Shown here in pieces: positions 46,068 to 57,957 of a stretch of DNA of 64,000 nt. This stretch comes from Catenaria anguillulae PL171 (Eukaryota > Blastocladiomycota > Blastocladiomycetes > Blastocladiales > Catenariaceae): assembly GCA_002102555.1 (NCBI GenBank), contig MCFL01000003.1, positions 186,001 to 250,000 on the forward strand, read 5' to 3'. Every line of letters begins with the position of its first letter. Position 1 is the first letter of the stretch. A program made the position numbers and the translations under genes. The notes beneath the pieces are model-generated. The model had not been told where the DNA came from and did not search any database. It was given only the letters and a program-made list of their open reading frames with translations.

Positions 46068-48911
46068 GCTGTTGGGCTCGCTTGTGCTCTTGGATCTCGA
46101 GCCACATGAGCTCACGCATCTCGTCCCGGAGAGTGGCCTTGGATTTGGTGAGGACCGACACCAGCTCCGTGTTCTTGCCCGAACGCTTGGCACTTGCCAG
46201 GAGCGAGTCGACAATGGCCTCTTGCTGCACCAGTCGGTCGAGCTGTTGGCGCAGACTGGTCACTGCCGAACCAGCTGCGGCATCGTCCGTGCGAATTAGG
46301 CTTGGGTCTTGGGTATTGGTGTTGAGCAACGATGATGACCCGACAGACAGGACGGAACCGACGGATTGACGAGAGCGCGTCGACGAGTAGCTTCCTGACC
46401 GGTCTCGCTGCAGGCCAGCAACATTTGCCGGTGGAACCCCGTGATCCGCATTGTCACGCTGGCTCCCCTCGTTGACGTGGCTGTCTGCGGGGGCGGGTGG
46501 CGACGTTGATGGCAAATGAGGAGCAACTTGAACGGCAGCAGTAGCAGCGGGCGTCGGCGTCGGCGTGGTGGTCAAGATGGATCGCAATTCGGCAGCAACG
46601 GATTCGACGGCATCCGTGGGCAGCAGAGACTCTTCGGTGAGCTGGCGCAAGTCGAGCACGGCGGCGCCACTGTTGCCTGCACCACCATCCGCCAAGGGGG
46701 CGCTGGTCACGTTTGAAGGTATCAGCGACGCCGCTGGCGCCAACTCGGCAACTGGTCCGCTGGAGTCGAGTGAAGTCGAAACGGCCGCAGAAGACGATGA
46801 AGGAGCCGTAGGCAGCGTGATGTTTTCGACATGCAAAGAGAATGCAGGGTCATTGATGAGTGACAAGTAGAGATCCGACTTGACAAACGACGCGAAATCC
46901 TGCGACTCCATGAGCTGAAACACATAGGTCTGCGCGTCGAGAATGGGCTGATACAAGTAAGCGTTGGCTGATGGTGATGGTGATAGTGATGCAGATTCGA
47001 GCGAGGGGCTGGTGATGGTGGCAAGCAGCTCGGTGATTTGGAGCGACAAGTGTAGGGGAAGCTGAATAAACTGTGGACACGCATTGGGTGCGAAAAAGGT
47101 TCGGTGCATGGACTGCACATCGCTCTGGATCATGGCCACGAGCTTGTTGTTGTTGTCGTCGTCGTCGTCGTCTTCGTTTGCATCTGAGGCGGCCGTGTTG
47201 GAGTGGCGCGGTCGGGGCGTGGTCGTGGTCAAGGCGGTCAGATGCTCGCGAAAACTCTGTGCCATGAGCCAAAACTGGAGCAAGTTGGTGCGCTTGGTTT
47301 GGTCAAGATACTCCATAAAGTATCCGAGCCCAGCGGGTGATGCAAGCAGCTGGCTGAGTGTAAAGTGCTGCGACGAGAGGCCCACGGTCCGGTTGCGATG
47401 CACGTATGCGGGCCCACCAAGCGCCTCGATGCGCTTCTCGACCCTGGATTTGGCCTCGAGCAGCTTGTTCATGTGCTTGATAATGTCGGTCACCTTGACG
47501 CCGTTGACGACGTCGGTTGGCAATCGGTCCATGATGTCGATTCGGCGGCGGCGGACTTGCATGATGATTTGGTTGCGAATCTGCTTGGCTTCGATGAGCG
47601 ACTTGGACGCCTTGATGGACTTGAGCAAGTCGTCGTGCGCCTTGGGCGAGGTGACGTTGACATTGACGTTGCCTACCGCTGTTGTGGTCGTGGCGCCCGG
47701 GGTGTCCATGCTGTTTCCCGTCTGCCGCTCGAGTACTTGACGGAAGCGCAACACCATGGCCCTAATACAGTCCGAACGAATGTCAGCATCAGCATGTACA
47801 CATATACATACATATACTCCAATCCCGAGTGATGATGATCCAATGAGAAGGCGGCAAAAACATACAGCTCGCGGACGGCTTTTCCTGCCCAATGGTCGAC
47901 CAAATTGTTCCAAAAGTACGGGTCGCTCAGCATATCCATGACGGGCTTGAGCACCGAGTTGGCCACAATTTCGCGCACCAGCGAGCGGGTGATGGGACTC
48001 GACATTTCGGGTGCATTGGGGAGCACCAGGTTGAGCAGCCGGTCGGCAACCGAACGCAAGTAGGCAACCTCGGTCAGGTGCGTAGATCCATTGAGATGAA
48101 GCGCAGGATGAAGGGATGTGGGGACACGCACTGACGACGACCTGTGGGTGGTTGCACTCGCCGCAGTCGCAGTCGCAGTCGCAGTCGCAGTCGCAGTCGC
48201 AGTCGCAGTCGCAGTCGCAGTCGCAGTCGCAGTTAGGTACTTTGAGGCAACCAGTTCATGCAGCTCGAGTGATTCCGTCAGCACACGGTCCTCTGCTTCG
48301 GCAGATCCACCACGCACAGACTGCTCTGCGCGCCGAAACTCGACCAAGTGGGCAACCAGGGCAGGCACGACTTGCTCGACCAGCAAGGCGTCGAGTGGCA
48401 GGTGGGTGGTCCGGCGAGACAACTCGGCAGCCACAGATTGCAACCTCGTGTCGACAATGGCGAGAAATGTTGGGTCGTCCGAGATTTGGGAAAACCAGGC
48501 AGCCACAAAGTCGCGCTGGATGTATCCGAGCAGCCGAGTCATGACCTCGTTCAGCGCGGAGGCAGACTCGGGCGAGCAGCGTGCAGTTGTTGTCACGGCG
48601 ACCGCCCCCGTCGTCGTACTACTTTTGCCCGCCAAGTGGCGATCCCGCTCGGCAGTGAGCTTGGCGTGGTGCTCGGCAAAGACCTTGCTGTACAGTTGTT
48701 TGGCGGCCACGCTCGACTCGCGCATGGGCCCAATGCCCGTCACGGGCGGCGGTGGCTCAGGGTACTTGTGAAGGTAGAGCTGGATGGCGAGGGCAATCAC
48801 GGTGCAAGTGCCAGCCACGCCAACGGCGCCAACGACCGTACTCCACGCGACCCGAGCCAGGAAGGTGGGAATGGCCAGCAGAGCAGTGCCAGCACCTGAG
48901 GACGACGCCAT
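44399..48911 (-). CDS. PXA-RGS-PX-Nexin_C sorting nexin, right (inverted) copy
   Basis: Exons 47866-48911, 44918-47761, 44652-44833 and 44399-44565 give 1412 residues, 17 more than the left copy. The surplus is a Thr-Ala repeat (about 12 hexamer units against 3) in the linker between the two halves of exon 1, minus one Ser. Domain order, splice sites and the 19-Gln run equal the left copy. Amino-acid differences are few and clustered: AAELSRRTTHL for AAEVSRRATHL, SAEAEDR for SADAEDR, VRVPTS for VRVPIS, SSSCSSSST for SSSSSSSST and TTGPASS for TTGVASS. No disabling change is seen, so both copies could be functional. Same likely role as the left copy. Confidence 0.93.
46018..46074 (-). repeat. 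(CAA)n tract encoding 19 Gln, right copy
   Basis: Counterpart of 20716-20772, with the same length and codon pattern on the minus strand. Confidence 0.88.
48162..48233. repeat. Expanded coding hexamer repeat in right sorting nexin
   Basis: About twelve tandem GCAGTC units (plus strand), read as Thr-Ala on the minus strand. The left copy has about three. The expansion keeps the reading frame. Confidence 0.92.
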
Positions 48912-48940
48912 CTTGTCTTTATCTTTATCGTTGGTTGCGG

Positions 48941-49022
<82 letters not shown>

Positions 49023-49341
49023 TGTGGACGGTCAGGGCGCTGGGGGAGGTGTTGATTGACGTTGGTAGGTGGTTGATGAGGGTTGGTTCATGGAAATGGA
49101 AATGGAAATGGAAATGCATTGACTTGCGCCCTTGATGCGCTCCATATTGCAACTTGCAAATGTCCACCCAAGCGCATTCATACTCAAAGCCGACGTCAGT
49201 GCATGCCCATTCCTTCTTTCTACACATGTATGTATTAATATGTCTGTACTGGCAGCGACCTCTCTGGTGGAGATTTTTTCCGCGGACTATTTCTTGTGGC
49301 ATTGCCGTCGTGGGTGGAAAGTTCGCTCACGATAACAACAA
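48912..49341. promoter_or_regulatory. Divergent sorting nexin / tRNA-Arg upstream region (right)
   Basis: Counterpart of 17541-17929. It contains the TG tract (about 48943-49025) and a GGAAAT hexamer array near 49090-49115 that is one unit shorter than in the left arm. Confidence 0.5.
48943..49025. repeat. (TG)n microsatellite, right arm
   Basis: About 83 bp of TG repeats interrupted by TTG near 48985 and 49020, roughly twice the left-arm tract. Confidence 0.9.
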
Positions 49342-49414
49342 GGGCGCGTAGATCAGTGGCTAGATCGTCGGTTTCCGGTACCGAAGGCCGGGAGTTCGAA
49401 CCTCCCCGTGCTCG
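49342..49414 (+). tRNA. tRNA-Arg (anticodon CCG), right copy
   Basis: The same 73 nt as the left copy on the plus strand, with GGGCGCG...CGTGCTC acceptor, anticodon loop TTCCGGT and T loop TTCGAAC. A long T run begins 10 nt after the 3' end (49424 onward), a strong Pol III terminator. This terminator lies just outside the repeated arm, so the two copies use different terminators. Confidence 0.93.
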
Positions 49415-49574
49415 CTTGTTCCGTTTTTTTTTCTTTGTTGTTGGATTGAAACTTCGACATCTCACAAACAAGTCTGATCAGTCCGGCGCGACGACGTAAT
49501 CTCCGCGGGCTGCGCTCATAGCTGGCCATGTATTTTGCCCTTCATTTTGCCAAAGCTATTTTCAAGTAAACGCA

Positions 49575-52500
49575 ATGGCCCGTACCCGTACCGCCGCATC
49601 CAAAAAGGCGGCACCGACGGCCACCCTGGCGACCGCGGCGTCCTCGTCTTCGTCGCCTTCTCCACCTCCATCAACGCCATCCGCTGCAACAGCGACGGCT
49701 CAACCTCAAATGTCGGTCGTGGCTCAATCTATCGCCGTCATTTTTAACGAGGCTCAAAAGTCCAAGGCTGGCCATCGGAAGCTGTTCAACTCGCTGCGCC
49801 GCTTGCACCTTGACGCTGTCAACAAACGCAAAGACCAAGAGTTTCTCCGCCCACTTGTTTCGGCCCTCAACACTGTGTTGGCGACCAAGCTGCGGGGTCC
49901 GGCCATCGAGCGCCTCGTCGTTTTTCTGCCCGGCTTCATCGCCTTCTCGCAAGAAAAGGTACGGACCAATCGTATTGAAGACGGACCGGCTAATCAGGAA
50001 CCATGTGTGCTGCGATCATTCTTGACCAACTGAGAAACGAACTTGTGCTCTCTCTTTGTCTAGATCGTGACGTCGCCCGCAAAGCCCGTGTCGCGACGCT
50101 CGAGCAATCTGGCCACGACCCGAATCAACTTGACTTTGCTGCGGACGACGAAGAGTTCAATGATGAGGAAGATAATTTCCCGTCCTCTCATTTGGCGGTG
50201 TCTCTCATCAACTATCTTCTTCACGGAGTGGACGCCAAAGACAAAAATGTTCGCTACCGCTGCGCTCGGCTCATCTTCATGATTTCATCCAACTTGACCA
50301 CCTTGTCGTACGTACATCGTCTGACCAGTTGGTTTTCATATCATCACAATCTGACAGAATGTTTTTTCCATCTATTTTTTTGTTTAGAGACAACCTTTTC
50401 GAGTCCATGAAATTGCTTCTCTGCAGCCGCACCCGCGACAAGGAGCCTGCCGTTCGCAAAGAAATCGTACTCGCCCTCTCAAATCTCCAAGCATCCGATG
50501 ACGACGGCGCAGTTGCTCAAAAACTTGCTGATATGCTCTTGACTGATCCATCCCCACTCGTCCGCCGCACTGCACTTGCCCACCTTACGATCACCAGTAC
50601 CAATGTCGCTGCTGTCGTCTCGCGTTGCCGGGACGTTGACCCGGCTACCCGCAGAGCCGTGTACAAAGTGTTGGCTGTTCAAGTGCCCGATCCTGCCTCG
50701 CTAGGCCCTCAATTCCTCAACACGGTCCTCAGCAGCGGTTTGCGTGATCCTGACATGTCTGTCCGGCAAGCATGTGTAGATCTTGTCCACATGTGGGTCA
50801 AGGGGTCCGCGCCTCAACTGGCCACATTGCTCGTGCAATTGAACGTCGTTGCTAGTCCTATTGCCGAGGATTTGGTCATGGAGTGTTGCCGCGGGACCGC
50901 GGCGTCGGGCCCGCTGGGACTCACCATGAGCCGCGATTCTTGGCGCAATTTGACGCCCGAAACCTCGCTCCTGCTTCGCTGCTACACTCAAGTTTGGCTT
51001 GACAACCCGGCTGCAATCCCCAAACGCCACAGCGAAAAGACGACGGCGCAATCTGACAACGGAGCCGACACTACTTCGACTGTGGTCGAGCAAGTCGCCT
51101 ATACGACCGTGGACGAAATTCTCGTGGTCGAGCGTCTCGCGTACTTTATGCAGCTCCACTGCAACCACATGATCACCAACACGGACGAGTCCCTCGAGGC
51201 GGCCTACATGTTTGTCGTGCGCGAGCTCGTCAAAATTGCCACGCTTGCGGATTATTCCGACCCGCATGGCCGCACGCTCATGTTCAACCTTGTGCGTAAT
51301 ATGCTCGGGGCCAGAGCCGTGCCCGAAGACTTGGTTGGCCCGCTGATCGAGTTGCTTCGGCTGCTTTGCATTGACGAACGTGATTTCATTCGCGTGGTCA
51401 ATGAGGTGATTGGCGACACTTTGGATTCCGTGCAAGGATTCGATGACGACGAAGAGCAAGGGCTCGAGCTCGACGAGGAGGAGACTTTGTTCCGCGAAGA
51501 GCAGTACTTGTTCAGCAATCTCAAGGCGCTCGTCATCTTGCGGCGTACTTTGGAGGCCACTTCGCTGGCGTGGACGTCAGATACCATGGTCCCGATGCAC
51601 GGTCTCGTCAATGAGTTGGTCGCGCCGGCGCCGATCCGGTTTCCAAGGTTTGGTGTGGTCATTGCCAATGCATTGGCATGTCTGGGCATGATAAGCTTAA
51701 CCTCAAAGGATCACGCCAAAGCTGCTGCTCCTCAACTGGTTAGGTATACAGATGTTTTGAATGACCAAGATCGCGACGAGGATGACGAGATCCTGGACGT
51801 TGCCCATGTCGCTTTTGCCAGTCTTTTGGATTTGGTTCTGTTGTACGGGGTTGAGGAGCTCGGATTGGAAAGTGAGGACGTTGTCTCGTCACTCTTTGCA
51901 GCAATTGACGACCCTGTTCGCTCGCTCGGCGCGGCAGTGATTCCTGGTTGTGTCAAGCTTGCACTCGCCGGTAGATTGGTCGATCCTGAGGTTCGTTCGT
52001 TTGGCGGTCGTTTTCGCTCGACCATGTAAGCTCACTTTTTGCGTTACCGCAGTTTATTGGTGTCCTTGCCGCGCAAGCCTTGTCGGGCCGGTGGTCCATC
52101 AACCCCGAAATTCACCAGTGCCTGGACTACTTCATGCAACACTTCCCGACCACTCACGCCAATAAACAGATTATTGCCGATGTCTTCCCACAAGTTCTAG
52201 CCGAGGTCGTCAACCACCACAATGTCAAGCCCGTTGGTCTTTTGCCTGTTGGCGCCAAGCTGGCAGCCTGTTTGGAGGATCCAGAGTTTGGCGCCGAGTT
52301 GCAACTCCACGTCATGGCGCAATTGCTCGACGTGGCCAACCCTCACCAGGTGCCCATCAAGCCCGCCATTCAAATCTGCTCCAAGTTCACTGTGCAAGGT
52401 GGAACCGTGGACAGTGAAAAGGTCAAGGAGCTCCAAGTCATGATTGCCAACATCCCGAGCTCGTCACTTGATGTGCCGGCCAATAACGCCCTCAACCGTG

Positions 52501-53297
52501 TGCTCAAGACCTTAATCGACGTCACTCCGCGAGGCCCGCAAGACGACGAGGCCGACTTGTCGTCACCCTTGGCGGCCGCTGGCAAGCGCCGCGGTGTGCG
52601 CCTTGCCGATGATCCAGTTTCGACACTGACTGCCGGTGGTGCAAATCTGCCGCCGCGTACCCCTGCCGCCGAGCGCCTTCGTCGTCTTGGAACTCAGACA
52701 CCAGGAAGTTTGCTCGCATCTGCGGTCGCGAACCGAATGCGTGCCCTGTCGCCCATGTCGTCGCCCTCCGACACACCAAGCAAGAGCGCGGCACCGCCTG
52801 CACACAGCGTCGTGATGGATATTCCGCCGTCGCCGCTTCATCGCCACCCGCCAAAGGGGACCGCCGGCCGGGCTGCTGCTGCTCGCGCTCGTGCACGCAG
52901 GGACGAAATTGAGATGGGATTGGAGGAGTCGCCTGTGCAAAACAAGAGGAGGGCCGTTGAGAAGGTGCCGGCTGAGGAGACCAAGTCCGGGCAAGGGACC
53001 AGGAAGCGCAAGAAGGTCGTTGCGCCGACGTCCTCGGACGACGATGACGATGATGACCAGGCCGCGTTGCAGTATGAGGAGTCTGCAACGCCTGTCCAGC
53101 GCAAGAGCCGTCGCGCGTCGCGCGGCACGTCATTGCCATTGTCTGCCGATGAATCCATGGATTTGGGAATGGAAATCACCGGTGCCGACCAATTTGCGCT
53201 GCGGCATTTGTCGTCAGACAAGGCGCAGGCTGCGAAATCTCTCGCAGCAGAAATTGACGCCATGCTGGATGAGGACAGCGATGCCGACTCGGATTGA
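49575..53297 (+). CDS. NCAPG: Condensin complex subunit 3 (CAP-G/Ycg1)
   Basis: The HEAT-repeat subunit of condensin I that, with the kleisin, holds DNA during mitotic chromosome compaction. Exons are 49575-49958, 50064-50307, 50388-51990 and 52053-53297, giving 1158 residues with one restored base between about 50070 and 50110 in exon 2. Family features are the N-terminal HKLFNSLRRLHLDAV-like helix (here GHRKLFNSLRRLHLDAV), ERLVVFLPGFIAF, an acidic segment EFNDEEDNF before LINYLLHGVDAKDKNVRYRCARLI, then RTRDKEPAVRKEIVLALSNLQ, DPSPLVRRTALAHL and the late block GRWSINPEIHQCLDYFMQHFP. The last 200 residues are disordered and basic/acidic (KSRRASRG, DEDSDADSD). The N-terminal 40 residues are Ala/Ser/Pro-rich. 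It follows the right tRNA by 160 bp. Confidence 0.88.
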
Positions 53298-54491
53298 GTA
53301 TTTCGTTGCGGCTGTTGCCTCGTGTTTCCTTTTCTTTCTATCCATTGTTTTCGTTTCGCATTCATCGCACTGTTTTCTTCCTCCCTCGTTTCTCTGCATG
53401 ACATCTTATTGATCTTTGTGATTCTCGCTGGACTGCCGGCTTGCGATCCCCCATGTTGGCGGTGCGTAGTAATGTCATCGGTTGTTATCGGAAGGTTGAT
53501 CGCGACCAAACACGAAAATTGGCAGTCTACATGGAAAATGAAAGGGCGCGGTACTCTTGGCCAATTGTCAAAAGTCATCGTTTCGCAGAGCGGGAAGACT
53601 CCTCTGGTCAGACTTTTGTCAGCAAACGAGGCACCCCAGGTTGAGCAGTGCGATCCATCACGTTGACAACGACAACCTAGGGTTTCAACCTGCATGGCCA
53701 CATCGACTTGGGTCGTGTGGACAAGGTAATCAACCGTTCAATCGAGACATGTGACGTACGGTAAACCATGTACGGGATTCGACGACTCGACCTGCAAACA
53801 AGGCCTGCGATAAACGGAAGCGGACAACGGCACTGCTCGACATTATATGTCAGGTTGTGGTGACTTCGAAATCGAAGTGATCTCTGTGGCTGTCTCACAC
53901 GCGTCAAGCCGCGGACGAACACATTGCTCACTCAGCCTCGCCATTACTTCTCATCCAGCCCCGTGTTTACCAAATAGCGCACACCCGATGACGAAAACGG
54001 TTACTGCGGGAGCTTAAACTTGTCTGGCACGCAAGCTTACCCCAGATGCTCAAGTTGATATGTGTATGGCCATTGCAAACAAATGCGCCAAAGAGTGTGG
54101 GGTTCACAGCAGTGTCGCAAGGCTTTGAGTATGGAATCCCACAGTTCAAGGACAGATGGCGTCCAAGATATTGTGCGGCGGAATCGACATCGAAATTCGG
54201 CGTGCTCGTTCCCACAACATCCTGCGATATTTCCTGTCTCTCCCACCAATGTCGTATCATCTGACGGCAGGTTCCGCGCCAAAGTGTTTTTGAGTGCTGT
54301 ACCTGTTCCTCGCTCTGATGCCCACCATTCAACCTTATATGTATGCATCCCCAGTTGATGCTGCTCCCCGGTGCCGCCACCGTGCTGACACAAACCTTTG
54401 CACCACAGCACGCTCGCCTTGCTTTCTTTCCCCCCCCCCCCCCTCGACCGACATCTGACGGTAACGCCGCCAGCGTCTGCGAGCTTTCGCC
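53298..54491. other. Intergenic between CAP-G and SH3-protein genes
   Basis: 1.2 kb without recognisable genes. A C10-12 run lies near 54430-54443, shortly before the proposed start of the SH3 gene. Confidence 0.45.
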
Positions 54492-56617
54492 ATGCTCGAG
54501 CCATCACTTTCCGTCCCTCGCCAGCCATTTCGGGCCCCGGCTCTCATTGCATTCGCTGTCGTCGTGGCTGTTGTTCTGGATCTGCTTCGTTTGGAGCCCA
54601 CGCGCAGGTCGCCTCGGCCTCTGGATGTTTCCCCATGTCCGATACCGCATTTTGCCCATTGTTTCGGGGTTCCAAGCTTCAACCTGTTGCCTCCTCGTCG
54701 GGGACCCTTTTCAACTCGCCTGCAACGTTTGACTCGTTTGCCGTTCAAACTATCGCCCCTTCAACCTTTCGGCAGTACATTTACGACGAGTTTGGATGCG
54801 TGCCACAAAAATCGACCCTTGCCTCACTCAAGTCGACCGGTATACAATTCTTCATCTCGTACCAATGCGCCAACTTTGCATCTGCAAGCACCGATTGCTA
54901 CGACCCGAAAATCATGAACGCTATTGCTGCTGGCCGCCCGGCTCCTGCAGGGACTCCACCATGGGCCTTGTGCAAGTCATCGTGCGACTCATATGTCAAC
55001 AGCCTCGAGTCACTTTTGACTTCGAACGCTGGTGTTTGCGTTGGCCGGACGGACAGCGAGGTCAAGAACAAGATCAAGAGCTTGCGGGATAATTGCGCCA
55101 ACAACCCTTTCTTCAACCAAACCATTGGATGTGTGGACGCAAGCATCAATGAGCGGGCTACATGTGGTACGTCTAGTCCTTGTATCGCGGTTCCCACGCC
55201 TTGCAAATAGCCGCGGCCACTTCTGACTCTTTGTCACGTTTTCTCCTGCTTGACAGGCAAGTCATCTTTGGATGAAATCTGCACAACTTGCTCGTCCTTT
55301 TCTACCACATCAACATGCAAGAGCTTCATCAGCCGTTCGTCCGACTCCACCGACACGCCGTCGACGCTTATTATCATCATCATCATCACGGTTGGCGTGA
55401 TTTGCCTTGGCTGTCTCGTTGGCGGTGGATGGTGGTTTATGAACGTTCGCAGCACCCGCCGTAAAGAGTCTGACCGACGTCTGGAGCTGGAATCTGCAAC
55501 CGGGACAGGTCCTTCTCCATTTCGTCATTTGGCGGCGGAGCAATGTCCGTTGTTGCACCTCAAGTCCAACAGCCAAAGCCATCCCGTCACGCAGTCCCTC
55601 GAAGTCCAATCTCTCCAACGCTGCAATCCCCCGGTCCATTTTCGCCGTTTGGAGACACATTCCCATCATCCGAGTCTCGTCTCTTGGCTCCACCAAGCTT
55701 ACGTGCCGCGACCGGACCTGCCCAAGGCAGCAATAACAACCTCAACAGCAGTACAATGGAGGTGGCGGCGGCAGCGGGCTCATCATCAACCCACGACCCC
55801 GCGGAGACAGCTTTGGTACCAAGGCCACCCGTCCCACACTGGCCCCGCCGAGCCCGTCTGCTGGCGCCTTGGGCACGTCGTATCAATCATCAACCGGGTC
55901 GTCACCCCATTACGCATCCCCACTTCGCCCCAACGATAGCCCGCTCTACACGGCTGCAGCTGCCAACACCGACAATGTTTATCGGGACGCGACCATTTCG
56001 CCCATGCGCAACTTTCACCACGCCATGCCCCTTCCACCAATTGAAGACCCCGTCGTGGACAAGTTTGTGCTCCCATCAACCATTTCCGACCGTGGGAAAG
56101 CGCACGCGGTCACTATCACGACGACCCAACGGTCCTCACGTCAACACGGCGCAGTACAAAGTACGACACACAACGCCGAAGAACCAATGTCACTTGCGCG
56201 CCTACGGAAATCGACGTCGCCGTGCCACGGCGGCAATCGTCGGCACTTGGCATCAACTCCCAGGCATACGGGTCGCTGCGCAACGTGCGCGACCGCCATT
56301 CGCCTTCGCCACCACCAGCTGCTCCACCCAGCGTACCAGTACCTGATGTCGATCCCGATCCTGAAGGGCCGCGGTACTATGTCGTCATTCGCGTCTACAG
56401 CCCCCAAGCCAGCGACGAGCTCGAGCTTCAGCCTGGAGATGTGCTGCTGGTTCAGCATCTGTACAGTGACGGATGGGGATACGCCATGAACACGACGAGC
56501 GATTCAACAGGCATGTTCCCGCTCGTATGCGCTGTACCCGTTGCAGACGACTCGTCCAGGACGGCCGCAAGGTCGCCAGGCCGTGAAAGACACAAGGGAA
56601 GTAGCGGTCGTCGGTGA
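54492..56617 (+). CDS. Secreted Cys-rich / single-pass membrane protein with C-terminal SH3 domain
   Basis: Exons 54492-55166 and 55257-56617 give 679 residues if four one-base gaps are restored (about 54560-54590, 55515, 55735-55790 and 56105-56150). The order is a signal peptide (APALIAFAVVVAVVL, then GAHAQVASASG around the cleavage region), an extracellular part of about 230 residues with many Cys (ISYQCANFAS, WALCKSSCDSYVNS, NAGVCVGRTD, RDNCANNPFF, IGCVD, DEICTTCSSF), and a transmembrane helix (IIIIIITVGVICLGCLVGGG) followed by basic RSTRRK. Then come about 330 Pro/Ser-rich residues and an SH3 domain at the end (RVYSPQASDELELQPGDVLLV, DGWGYAMN, GMFPLVCAVPV). The layout recalls fungal membrane SH3 proteins such as Fus1 and Sho1, but I cannot assign orthology. 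Each break sits in low-complexity or signal-peptide sequence, so exact joins are uncertain. Confidence 0.72.
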
Positions 56618-57086
56618 TTTGCGCATTTGCTTGCTGGTTCCTTTGCACATCTAGTTTCTTCAGTCCGATACCTCCCGAATCATTATCTCTTCAGGCTCTT
56701 GAGCTATCAATTTTTGTTATCCTTTGCCTGTTTCCCTCCTACATTCTGCGTTCATGAAATCGCCTTTCTGGAAGGGGAGCTCTTCACATTGCGCCTAGAT
56801 GGCTCCTCATGCATACATTTTATACAATGTTTTCATTTGCCACTTGTCCTTGCTTGCGTCTGGCGTGTCAGGCATCCATTTACGCGGCCGTGTTTTGCGT
56901 CGCGGCAGATCGGAGTGTCGCGTTGAGGCCGCCGATCTGTGTTTGTTTGGGTCACTTGCTGTCGCGCGAGTAATGCAAGTGCGAGACAGACATGAATCAT
57001 CATCGATATCGCCACGGCCACCACACCTCAACCATCAACGGACGCTCCCGACGCTTGCCCAATCACTGCAATCCCGCCCAGCCACC
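56618..57086. other. Intergenic between SH3-protein and NAC-beta genes
   Basis: 469 bp of 3' flank and promoter; no gene seen. Confidence 0.5.
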
Positions 57087-57957
57087 ATGTCCTCCATGAA
57101 CCCGGAAAAGCTCGCCCAGCTCAGGGAAAACGTCCGCATTGGCGGCAAGGGTACCCCCCGCCGCAAGGCCAAGAAGCAACCCGCCTCGGCCAAGGCCGCC
57201 TCGGACGATAAGAAGGTGCACGCCGCCCTCAAGAAGCTCAACGTGACGGCCATCCCCAACATCGAGGAGGTCAACATGTTCCGTGATGACGGCAAGGTCA
57301 TGCACTTCCCCAACCCCAAGAGTCTGTTTCTTGTCTTGATTTGCTCCTCATTCTGCCTCGCTTGTACTCTGATCTAATCGCTTTGCTTCGCACCTCCTTG
57401 TATCCAATCCTTCATCTGTGTGCTCCCGACAACCCTGATCGCACCTGACCGTCGCCCGTCATCCACTCGACCTTGTGATGCGTCCGCCTGTCCGCAACCA
57501 CGCCATTTCAACACGCCCACGTGTCTGCCTTTCGACCGACCCTTTTCATGTTTACGCAAACGATATCCCTCTGCCATTGACCACCCAATCCAGTCCAAGC
57601 CTCTGTCCAATCGCAAACATTTGCCGTGTACGGCAAGCCCGTCGTCAAGGACATGCTCGAGATGCCCGAGTTGATGGGCCAAATGGGCAACCAGCAAATG
57701 ATGATTCAGCAGCTCCTCCAGCAGTTGCAGGGCAACCAAGGCGCCGATCTCATGAAGAACGTGCAAGCGTCCATGACCGGTGGCAAGATGGCCATGCCAT
57801 CGGCTGACGATGACGATGATGATTTGCCCGAGCTCGTGTCCAACTTGTGCGTTCTCTCTGGCTGACTTGCGTTTGTTGACCATGTTTGCTGACTCTGCGT
57901 GATCCTGATCTTTTGCAACTGATTTGTAGCGAGGATGCCGCTGATGAGGTCGAGTAA
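57087..57957 (+). CDS. BTF3: Nascent polypeptide-associated complex subunit beta (BTF3/Egd1)
   Basis: NAC beta binds ribosomes and, with NAC alpha, shields nascent chains and limits wrong ER targeting. Exons 57087-57321, 57594-57846 and 57930-57957 give 171 residues. Features are the N-terminal ribosome-binding motif ([16 protein letters not shown]), the NAC domain ([31 protein letters not shown], then [17 protein letters not shown] across the first splice) and the acidic end DAADEVE. Intron 1 is 272 bp, the longest of the confidently placed introns here. The segment after the NAC domain differs from animal BTF3 by a Met/Gln-rich stretch ([20 protein letters not shown]). Confidence 0.93.

Larger units (their letters stand above)
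44356..49422 (-). repeat. Right arm of the 5-kb inverted repeat
   Basis: Reverse complement of 17460-22434, 5067 bp against 4975 bp. The excess lies in microsatellites: a coding hexamer (+54 bp, partly offset by one lost Ser codon) and the TG tract and other short arrays before the sorting nexin start. The outer edge lies 8 bp past the tRNA 3' end, just before a T run. The inner edge is 43 bp past the sorting nexin stop codon. Base differences are clustered, leaving a core (about 44.56-48.10 kb overlaps it) that looks identical between arms for roughly 2.5 kb. Confidence 0.95.

Noticed and set aside
17460-49422. Composite transposon or giant mobile element bounded by inverted repeats
   Set aside because: The arms carry host-type genes, the interior is ordinary conserved genes, and no transposase, integrase, terminal motif or target duplication is visible.
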